From NCBI RefSeq assembly GCF_010389155.1, contig NC_057769.1, forward strand, positions 20,460,735 through 20,524,734: DNA of 64,000 bases, read 5' to 3'. This document shows, in pieces, positions 55,572 to 64,000 of this stretch. The position numbers were made by a program, and so were the translations under genes. Each line of letters opens with the position of its first letter. Within the stretch, counting starts at the first letter, position 1. The notes under the pieces were generated by a model. That model did no database searches and was not told where the DNA came from. It worked only from the letters and a program-made list of their open reading frames with translations. Source of the DNA: Erigeron canadensis (taxonomy: Eukaryota; Streptophyta; Magnoliopsida; Asterales; Asteraceae).

Positions 55572-55853
55572 ATATGATATTGTACTTGTATTTTTTTTAT
55601 GTTGATAAAATTGTAACTTTCCTCCAGTTGATGTCTGTAAATATAAGTTGCAATTCCTATTTTTCACAAGTACTTATCCAGATTAAGTCTAGAAATTAAA
55701 ATGTATAAACTGGGAACACTGATGATCTATAAAGTGGCTATCCAGTAATTCTAATTAGACTTAGTCAAATTTTTCAAGGATTTCTCAAGCACAAACTTGT
55801 ATTGATAAGAGCTTGAAAATCCTTGCATATTTTCTAAACAAATAGGGGGAATT
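55572..55853 (+). other. 3' untranslated stretch and polypurine tract of element E
   Basis: About 270 bases, matching 62580-62863 of F and 3590-3309 of A, so conserved beyond coding. It ends in AAATAGGGGGAATT (55840-55853) at the LTR. Confidence 0.75.
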
Positions 55854-56841
55854 TGTTAAGTCCAGATTTACTGGACTCGCTCCAGATGTGACTACTGGAG
55901 CCCTTTGAAGATTTGTCCAGAAATTATGTGAAGACCAGTGAACAACTTACTTGTACAGGAATCTGGATTCCACCAGATTTGTTCACTGGACTTCACTCCA
56001 GTCAAGATCTTTCTACTGAAGAACATTTTCACTAAAGTCGAAGACTGAAGTCTGAAGAAAGAAGTCTGAAAAATAGCGGAGCTCACTGGAAGATTTACTA
56101 GATCTCCAGACTAGAGTCCTTATCAGTGTTCTAGACCTTACAAGTCTGAACACTGATTACGAGGAATTGACTTCATGCCTTTACATGCCTTTACCCAGAC
56201 AATCTACTTGTCCTTTGTTAAAAGCCTTTCACGCATGTAAAGGTGGTTGGTTAATTAGAAGACAAGTCACTATCATGTGACTTTATTTTTGTACTTTAAT
56301 CATTGCATTTAAAGAATTAAAGTAATTTCCTTAAATACATGTAACAATATTTGTACGGCAAAAAGAATATTATATTTATTCTTCTTGCCTATAAATAACA
56401 AGTCACTTCCTCGTCCAAATCACATACTTTTGCAATTTGGTGCCTTTGCTCAAATACTCTCGATCTAAACAGTTATACATCACAACTTTAAGTATTTCGA
56501 TCAACGAGTTTATTTAGCAAAATTAGATCACTTGTAATATCTAAACAAGTTGTTTAGATACTTACTTTGTAATATCTTGTTGCGCAACAACCTTGTATTT
56601 TATCTAACTTAAATAAATAAAATACACTTGAAATTACTTAGTGTCTCACCATTTACTTTACTTGCTTATCTTTATATTGCTTAAGTACGTATTACGTTAT
56701 ATATATTCTGGCATTTATATTTATCGTAATACTAGTCCAATCTAGTGCTTACTTGACGTTTAATACTAGTCCTATCTAGTGATTACTTGACTTGTTGTAT
56801 TCTACATTTGTAGGTTAAACCATCGAGTGAGGGACTTCACA
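55854..56841 (+). repeat. 3' LTR of element E (988 bp)
   Basis: TGTTAAGTCCAG ... GGGACTTCACA. TATAAATA at 56390-56397. The first 250 bases hold many short inverted repeats of CCAG/CTGG, the longest CCAGTGAACA/TGTTCACTGG (55935-55989) enclosing GGAATCTGGATTCC. RT coding sequence of F follows at once. Confidence 0.9.
56390..56397 (+). promoter_or_regulatory. TATA box in the LTR of element E
   Basis: TATAAATA in TTGCCTATAAATAACAAG, at the same place as in the A and F LTRs. Confidence 0.6.
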
Positions 56842-58010
56842 GAATTAGAAGAACAAGTTTATGTCAAGCAACCTCCAGGCTTCATTGATGAAAAGCATCC
56901 ACATTGGGTATATCGTCTGGACAAGGCATTGTATGGCCTCACACAAGCCCCTCAAGCCTGGTATGATACTCTGACCAAACACTTATCAAAAAATGGTTTC
57001 AAAAGAGGTGCAATTGACAATACCTTATTTATTCTTCGTCAAAGAGGTAATCTTTTGTTGGTACAAGTTTATGTTGATGATATTATTTTTGGTTCTACTG
57101 ATGAATCTTTGTGCAAGAAATTTTCAAAAATCATGTCTTCAAAATTTGAAATGAGCTTGATGGGTGAATTAACATTTTTTCTTGGACTCCAGATTAAACA
57201 AACCAGTGATGGTATTTTTGTTAATCAAGAAAAATATGTTAGAGATATTTTAAGAAAATTCGATGTGAATTCCTCACCTTCAATATCAACTCCAATTTCT
57301 GCACCTTTAACAATAGATTCAGACCCTATGGGAAGCCAGTGAACACCACTGCCTATAGAGGCATGATTGGTTCACTAATGTATTTAACTGCCAGTAGACC
57401 AGATATAATGTTTACAACATGTCTTTGTGCCAGATATCAGTGTAACCCAAAAGAATCTCATCTGGCGGCCGTAAAGCGCATTTTGAAGTACCTTAAGGGT
57501 ATTCCCAGTTTGGGTCTTTGGTATCCCAAAGGCTCAGGCTTAGATCTAATGGGTTATTCAGATTCAAATCATACAGGTTGTCAGATAGACAGGAAATCCA
57601 CTATTGGTGGATGTCATTTCCTTGGTGGCAAACTGGTGAGCTGGACCAGTAAGAAGCAAACTTCAGTCTCTTTATCCACTGCTGAAGCAGAATATGTGTC
57701 TGCAGCTAGTTGTTGTGCTCAGATACTCTGGATGAAGCACCAATTGCTTAATTATGGTATTAAGTATTCAAAGACCCCTATCTTTTGTGACAATACCAGT
57801 GTCATTGCTATCTCAAACAATCCAGTCATGCACTCTAAGACGAAACACATTGATGTCAGGTATCATTTTATTCGTGATCATGTAATGAAAAATGATGTTG
57901 AAATCCACTTTATTCCCACTGACAAACAACTTGCTGACATATTTACAAAACCTTTGGATAAGAAAACTTTTCAAAATCTTGTTAGTGAGTTGGGAATGTT
58001 GAACCCTTAA
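56842..58010 (+). pseudogene. pol: Reverse transcriptase (C-terminal part) and RNase H of element F
   Basis: [36 protein letters not shown] (two changes from the usual LRQAPRAWY), YVDDIIFGS, then a one-base loss in the GATGGG word near 57330 shifts the frame. From 57339 the frame is open: [26 protein letters not shown] (the RNase H Asp of SDSDHAG replaced by Asn), [38 protein letters not shown], ending LGMLNP. The frameshift and the replaced residue mark it as inactive. Confidence 0.85.
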
Positions 58011-58132
58011 TCTGGAACCTTGTTATGAACGCCTTTGTGACACTGGCAGGATTCTTTGATTCCGGATTTATAAATCTATATCAGTAAAGCTATCGAACGC
58101 CTTTGTGATACTATCTTTACATTGATATATTT
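58011..58132 (+). other. Two tandem stem-loops directly after pol, element F
   Basis: Hairpin 1: outer TCTGGAA/TTCCGGA (58011-58066), inner GAACCTTG/CAGGATTC, loop word GAACGCCTTTGTG at 58027-58039. Hairpin 2: AAATCTAT/ATATATTT (58072-58132), TATC/GATA around GAACGCCTTTGTG at 58095-58107. F keeps the loop word unchanged in both. Confidence 0.65.
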
Positions 58133-58797
58133 ATGGATCACCATTCCAGGGGGAAATACTCAGACCACATTTTTTTATATATCTAAGTTTCAGGGGGAAT
58201 TTATTAATTTATTTTCTTACTGGACAAATTTTTATAGAAAATATTTCTAGTACCTTGTAAATGTGTCCCTCTCATTAATACTGGATAAATTGATGTGCAT
58301 GTTTGAAGTGACTTCAGTCGCTTTGTAAATATGTCCCTCTCATTTGTTTATATTAGTTGATGTGCGTGTTTGAGGATTACTATAATGGTCTAATCTGGGT
58401 ACTTACTGGAGTATCCATCTAGTGTACCATTAATGCATATTCTACTGGCCTAATCCACCATTGAAACTGGAGTGTCCAGTCAACCTCCAGATGCATTAAA
58501 ATGAGTCTTTATGTGTTAAGTCATTTTTTTTTAATACTTGATGCTAGTGCATGCCAACCATACAAATTTTTTCATCTGGACAGTTACTGTTCACCTTACG
58601 TGGCATGACTTTTTCAACTTAAAATGATGGTTTTGTACCTTGGGAAGACAAAAAGTGCAAGTTGGTAACTTTTGTGGGCTGTCGACCGTCATACATTTAT
58701 GTGTGATGGGAAACATTAAATGCGGATGTCAAAACCGATCAAAACTGTTTTGAAAATTTTCGAACTTACCGTTTTGATTTCCATTTTCTCTTTCCTC
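58133..58797 (+). other. Non-coding stretch of F between hairpins and internal TATA box
   Basis: Aligns with 40069-40739 of E. Carries two purine-tract-like words near 58147 and 58190 and many CCAGT/ACTGG words. No ORF. Confidence 0.55.
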
Positions 58798-58805
58798 TAT
58801 AAATA
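58798..58805 (+). promoter_or_regulatory. Putative internal TATA box before the aORF of F
   Basis: TATAAATA after CTCTTTCCTC, about 155 nt from the aORF ATG, with the same following leader as E. Confidence 0.5.
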
Positions 58806-58958
58806 TCCATATTTACCTTCACTTTCAGTTTTATCTTGAAAATCATTTACTCCTAAATCTTCAAATTCCTTCATTTATTTCTTTCATTCAATTCCAATCA
58901 TCTATATCTTTCTTCTTAAATTTGTAAAACCCTAAATTCATTCAATTTCAACTTTCAA

Positions 58959-61900
58959 ATGGCACCCAGAACAACAAATTCTGACAAAAATCTTCTTACC
59001 AACAACTATACTCCTCCTGCTAGTGTCACTAAAGCTCAAGACATCATCATTGATTCTGACAAAATCAGGATCAACATGCACAAATAGATGGCAAAGCTTG
59101 CCGGAACCCATGATCCTCAATCTATCATAGGACGACTAAACTCTTTCTTTCTTAGTTATCCATTATATGGGGCTCTTACTATGAATCCAGGGAAAATGTA
59201 CCATGGTTATTTGTGCGAATTTTGGTACACTGCTCACTTTCAGGCAGGTGATGATCACACCATTCATTACACCTTGAAAAAGGGATCTTGTCCTCATACA
59301 ATAACTGTTGATTCTCTGCGAGATGCCTTTCGTCTGCACTATTTTTCTAAAAATGAATTACCATTACAACTTCCTACTGACGTCAATCTTAGGGAAGTGT
59401 GTAGGCAGATGGGTCACACTGATATTCTTGATGAGCAGGGTGTGTTAAAAAGAAAAGGTACTATCTATATGTGTAAAAACTCACTGATTCCTGGAGATTC
59501 TTTTTTACTCATCTGGTAGAGTGTTTGGGAAGTGGATCTGGAGGGCTTGATCATATTAACCAGACCCAACTTATGATTGCATATTGCCTATGGCATGGGC
59601 TCAGGGTTGATTTTACCCAAATCTTTTGGAATGATTTGGTTGAAAGAATAAAAGTTCGTAAAAGAAAATCTCATGTCCCCTTCATTCGATTTCTGTCTTT
59701 GATTTTTAAGCGTGCACTTGGGAATGAGTATGATTATGACACCAGTCATTTTTCTATGGCTGAGCACTTGAGGGATCTCAACAACTTAGTGTCCAAAAAT
59801 AATGAAGTTGAGATCCCAGTTGTAATGACTGAAATCTTTCGGAGGGAAACTACTGATACATCACCTCCAGTTGATTTAGAAGAAACCCAGGGTGGCCCTC
59901 AATTCAATATAGGCACTCCTGGGTATATTTCACTACTGAAAAGCAGTCACCAGAAAATGAGGTGATTTTTGGTGAACAACAAACTCTTGTTTTTCCTTCA
60001 AACATCTCCACCAGACCCAGAAATACCTCCAGATGACAAAGGAGAGGAGGAGCTCTGGTCATTCCTCACATACAAGATTCTGGAGATGATCAAATGACTG
60101 CTCAACCTATTGCTCAAACAGAAAATGTTACTGGTGCTTCACCTCTTGTAATCCTAGTATCAAGCAACATAGAAGGTGATATCATGAATGAAGATGGCAC
60201 ATTGATCATGGATACAACAATGGAAGAAGCAGAAAATCAAGAAGCATCTGTTGTGCCTTCTGATCAAGAAAATGTGGTTATGCCAGATTCATCCCAGATA
60301 GACTTAAACAAAAATGTAACTGATCAGGTTGCAAAGCAAACCACCTTCTGGGATGGAGATGAATCATCCTTGGACTTGTCTAACTTTGGTCAAGTTCGGG
60401 ATTTATTTGGTGAAGAAGCTCAGTCTATGGAGACAGATCTCCAGACCCCTATCTCTAATTCAAATGATCTCCCCATTGATATCATTCCTTCAGAAACTCC
60501 ATCTCTTAATCAACTCCAGTTTGAACAAACTATGCCACCTCCTCCACCGCCTTTAATTTCTTCAGACACACCATACATAAATCCTCTTCCTTCTATTTCA
60601 ATTCCTTCACCTCAATCAACTCAAAATCCTCCACAGTCAACTGAGAGACTTCCAGTTTTTAATATTCCAGTCTCAAGTGCTCCAGACTCTACTGCTGTTT
60701 AAATTGAATCCCCTATACATGAAAGAGTCGAGACACTTATATCTGTTGTTCAAAGAAGTACATCTGGACCCCCTTCTATACCAGTGGGACTCTCTAACTT
60801 CAAATCTGCCATGACTAATTCTTTTCGGTCAGAGTTGAACACCTTTTCTGGGAATGAACAACTGGTATTTGATAAATTGAATGAACTGGTACTGACCACA
60901 AACAACTTCCAAGAATCTTTCAAAGTGGCAGTCCAGGAAATGAAAGAAATATCATTTGTCTCAGTTTCTTCTGTCCAATCTGCTGTTAAAGAAGCAGTTG
61001 ACAGCCCTCTAGGAGAACTGAAGACCCAGGTCTAGAATTTGCATCGTGTGGTGGATAGGTTGGATTGTTGGCCAACACTAGATCAGAGTTCAGTCATCAG
61101 CAATGTAAGTGACCAGACTGCTTTGAAACTCAAGAATCTGGTACTCAGGCAGCTTTCTACTGATGTGACTGACTCTGTTATGATCAAATTGTAAGAAGTT
61201 ATGTTGCCGAAGGTTATTGATGTAATTGTTAAGGAAATTCCCAAGGACTTGGTGACTGAAGTTAAAAATCTGAAAGCACAAGTCCAGGAACTCAAGAAAG
61301 ATATGTCTGCAATGAAGCCAGTGGTTGGTCGTACTTTTGGCTCCACTGATAGGCAAATGCTAGAGCAAGTCTGGAATCACCTTAATTCTGGAGGTTATTC
61401 CAAAGGGGAAAGTGCTAATCCAAGTGTTGTAGTTGCATTTGCTGCTGAAAATTTGAAGGAGCAAAAGATGGAATCTGCTCGTATGGAGGAAGGTGATGCT
61501 ATTGGTACTGATGCCAATGAGCCACAGTTTGAAGATGTTGCCCAGCTCAAGAAAAATCTAAAGGGCACATCTGGTGTAAGTGAAGAAGTTCAGTCTCCTG
61601 AAAGGCCGAATGTTACTGAGGAAGAATCGAAAAGAATTCATCAAGCTGAACTCCTCATTAATATTCATAAAGAAAATGCCAAAATGGCACTGGTCAAGCA
61701 TCATGAAAAATGAAATAGATGGGTACACTTGATAGTGCTAATGCTGGTGCCTTAAATCTGAAGTTAGATATGTACTTACAAATGAAGAAAGACCCCGGAA
61801 TTATAAAATGCTTTGATGTTCTGGATGATGTCAAATTAAGAAGTGCATATTTAAAGGAAGAACAAGAGTTGGATTCTTTTACTCATGATATCCCTATTCC

Positions 61901-62579
61901 AGAGCTGATTAAAAGAAGGAAAGAAGAACTAGTTCATCTGAAGAATCAAGTCAAAAATAATGTTGAAGCTTTGGAAAAGGAGTACTCTAGGAAGAGAAAG
62001 GGTAGAAGAAACTCTAAGGCCTCAAGAGATGCTGATCTGAATACATTCATTCCTATGGACACTTCAAAGTCTCTTACCAAGGTTGTAACAAGAAAAACTG
62101 GCGAGACTGCTACTGAAAGCAGAACAATGGAAACATCTGAACAAGGCATTGGTTCTGATGATGTCCAGTTTCTGGTTAAACAAGCTCAGACAAGGGAAAG
62201 ATATGAAGCCTTCGTACATGGCAAAGCTGATGTCAGAAAAATAATAAGTGTAGAAATTGAAGGCATTCCTGATGATCCCAAGTTTGAAAAGTTTTCAGTG
62301 AAGTTGTTCAGGGAAGAAAATTTCACTGATGAAAGGCCAGCATGTACAATTCATGCTTTTGGAATGACAGAGTTAAAAGAGATTGGTGAGTTTTTCAAAG
62401 GTAAAACGTCATTTTCCAGGGCAGAGATAGCTTTTATGAAGAGAATCAAAAACAAATTCCTCAAAAAGAAGCAAATGGAAGCTGATCTGGGAATGACTAC
62501 AGAACAAGGTTCACCACCACAACCCCAGAGAAAGGCCACTGAAGAAGCGTCTGGACACATTGAAAAGAGAATGGCATGA
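58959..62579 (+). pseudogene. aORF of element F, nearly full length, several breaks
   Basis: ATG at 58959 (MAPRTTNSDKNLLTNNYT). In-frame TAG at 59085-59087, then the N-terminal domain (RLNSFFLSYPLYGAL, YLCEFWYTAHFQ, TITVDSLRDAFRL, EVCRQMGHTDI), a frameshift near 59475, and its second half (GGLDHINQTQLMIAYC, VPFIRFLSLIFKRAL). Further breaks near 59965, 60702, 61035 and 61194. The coiled-coil part follows (60784-61713), and after a stop at 61711-61713 the C-terminal 286 codons are open: KASRDADLNTFIPMD, KLFREENFTDERPACTIHAF, end RKATEEASGHIEKRMA. About 1200 codons in all. No membrane segment seen. Confidence 0.75.
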
Positions 62580-62863
62580 CTCTTTTATCATTTACTTGTA
62601 ATTGTATTTTTATAAAGTTGTAACTTGTCACCAGTTGATGTCTGTAAATATAAGTTGCAAGCTTTATGTTCTCACAAGTATTTGATCAGATTAAGTCTAG
62701 AAACTAAAATGTACAAACTGGGAACACTGATGATCTATAAAGTGGCTCTCCAGTAATTCAAAATTAGACTTAGTCATTTTTTTAAAAGGATTTTTCAAGG
62801 ACAAACTTGTATATGTAACAGCTTGAAAGTCCTTGCATAATTTCTAAACAAATAGAGGGAATT
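62580..62863 (+). other. 3' untranslated stretch and polypurine tract of element F
   Basis: Matches 55572-55853 of E. The tract reads AAATAGAGGGAATT (62850-62863), with one G changed to A. Confidence 0.75.
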
Positions 62864-63825
62864 TGTTAGGTCCAGATTTACTGGACTCGCTCCAGACGTG
62901 AATACTGGAGCCCTCTGAAGATTTGTCCAGAAATTATGTGAAGACCAGTGAACAACTTACTTGTACAGGAATCTAGATTCCACCAGATTTGTTCACTGGA
63001 CTTCACTCCAGTCAAGATCTTTCCACTGAAGAACATTCTCACTGAAGTCTGAAGAAAGAAGTCTGACAAATAGTGGAGCTCACTGGAAGACTTACCAGAT
63101 CTCCTTACTGGAGTTCTTGTCAGTGTTCTAGACCTTACAAGTCTGAACACTGATTACGAGGAATTGAATTTATGCCTTTACATGCCTTTACCCGGAAAAT
63201 CCATTTGTCCTTTGTTAAAAGCCTTACACGGATGTAAAGGTGGTTGGTTAATTAGAAGACAAGTCCTTATCATGTGACTTTATTCTTGTACTTTAATCAT
63301 TGCATTTAAGGAATTAAAGTAATTTCCTTATATGCATGTAACCATATTTGTACAACAAAAAGAATATTATATTTATTCCTTTTGCCTATAAATACCAAGT
63401 CACTTCCTCGTTTAAATTACATACTTTTGCAATTTGGTGCCTTTTCTCGATCTAAACAGTTATACTTCACAACTTTAAGTATTTCGATCAAGGAGTTTAT
63501 TTAGCAAAATTAGATCACTTGTATTTCATAGGTTGTTTAGATACTTACCTTGTAATATCTTGTTCCACAACAACCTTGTATTTTGTTTAACAACAATAAA
63601 TAAAATACACTTGAAAATTACATTGTGTCTCACCATTTACTTTACTTGCTTATCTTTATATTGCTTAAGTACGTATTACTTTATATATATTCTTGCATTT
63701 ATATTTATCGTAATACTAGTCCAATCTAGTGCTTACTTGACGTTTCATACTAGTCCTATCTAGTGATTATTTGACTTGTTGTATTCTACACTTGTGGGTT
63801 AAACCATCGAGTGAGGGACTTCACA
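62864..63825 (+). repeat. 3' LTR of element F (962 bp)
   Basis: TGTTAGGTCCAG ... GGGACTTCACA. TATAAATA at 63387-63394. Inverted repeat CCAGTGAACA/TGTTCACTGG at 62945-62999 encloses the perfect 14-bp palindrome GGAATCTAGATTCC. Confidence 0.9.
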
Positions 63826-63830
63826 CTTTG

Positions 63831-64000
63831 TTTCGGACTAAAAGTGTAAAGTATGTAATTGAGCTTTTCTATGTGTTTTAGTGTGTGTTAATGGAGGTTA
63901 TGTGTGTGTTAGTGTGTGTGTAAGTGCTGAGAGAGAAATGTGGAGAGTGGAAAGATTGGATTGCTTGAAATGTGATTAAAGTTACAATAGAAAGCTATGG
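63831..64000 (-). repeat. Edge of another LTR, related to those of B and C
   Basis: Read on the minus strand it has CTTGTAACTT-like sequence, ACACACACTAACACACACA runs and TAACCTCCATT, in the order seen in the second half of the C LTR (42660-42780). It runs off the window. F may have inserted next to or inside it. Confidence 0.4.

Larger units (their letters stand above)
37371..56841 (+). mobile_element. Element E: family-1 copia retrotransposon, 5' half missing, split by element C
   Basis: Plus strand. Begins inside integrase near 37371, then RT-RNase H to 39946, post-pol hairpins, internal TATA box, aORF part 1 (40916-42539), element C (42540-53668), aORF part 2 (53669-55571), purine tract and 3' LTR (55854-56841). 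Gag, primer site and 5' LTR are lost. Directly after the LTR, at 56842, RT sequence of element F begins, so E sits in the RT gene of F; the flanking GAATT could be one target copy. Sequence is close to F throughout. Confidence 0.85.
56842..63825 (+). mobile_element. Element F: family-1 copia retrotransposon, 3' half
   Basis: Plus strand. Starts inside RT (GAATTAGAAGAACAAG, matching E at 38865) right at the end of the E LTR, then RNase H, post-pol hairpins, internal TATA box, aORF, purine tract and 3' LTR. The five bases after the LTR read CTTTG. The upstream half would lie left of E but is gone, probably with the 5' half of E. Confidence 0.85.

Overview
This window is repeat-dense eukaryotic DNA from a flowering plant. 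Almost all of it is built from Ty1/copia long-terminal-repeat (LTR) retrotransposons inserted into one another. Tell-tale features are tRNA-iMet primer sites (TGGTATCAGAGC type), purine tracts of the GGGGGA type, 5-bp target duplications, gag with CCHC knuckles, and pol in copia order (protease, integrase, reverse transcriptase, RNase H). Large size (11-13 kb), several copies of the purine tract, a coiled-coil gag and a long extra sense ORF after pol point to the Sirevirus-like branch. The host may be a member of the daisy family, but the sequence alone does not prove this. I see no convincing intact host gene and no tRNA or rRNA gene.

Layout. 1-2373: start of an unknown low-complexity ORF on the minus strand, AT-rich spacer, and an LTR plus leader that look Ty3/gypsy-like. 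2374-14654: element A (minus, family 1), complete except for a truncated 5' LTR. 14655-23068: element B (minus, family 2), with an intact 1112-codon pol but no 3' end; it lies in the LTR of a fragment called D'. 23069-23914: D' fragment. 23915-about 37370: element D (minus, family 4), cut inside gag. About 37371-42539 plus 53669-56841: element E (plus, family 1), cut inside integrase and split by element C. 42540-53668: element C (plus, family 3), with both LTRs and target duplication GAACC, lacking pol. 56842-63825: 3' half of element F (plus, family 1). 63831-64000: edge of another LTR on the minus strand.

How the parts fit. All three families whose 3' half survives (A/E/F, C, D) carry a long sense ORF after pol, called aORF here. 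Its N-terminal globular domain and C-terminal module are alignable by eye across families that otherwise differ. In the three family-1 copies a TATA box lies about 155-170 nt before the aORF start. Between pol and aORF lie tandem stem-loops, several with the same loop word GAACGCCTTTGTG in two families, with wobble changes that keep the stems. Element C and the leader of B carry a second hairpin type (GACGATCT...AGATCGTC), present in C about 18 times. Element C has lost the gag zinc knuckle and all of pol but kept LTRs, primer site, purine tract, hairpins and a nearly open aORF, so it was probably mobilised in trans. These non-coding RNA structures and the conserved aORF are the least explained features here.
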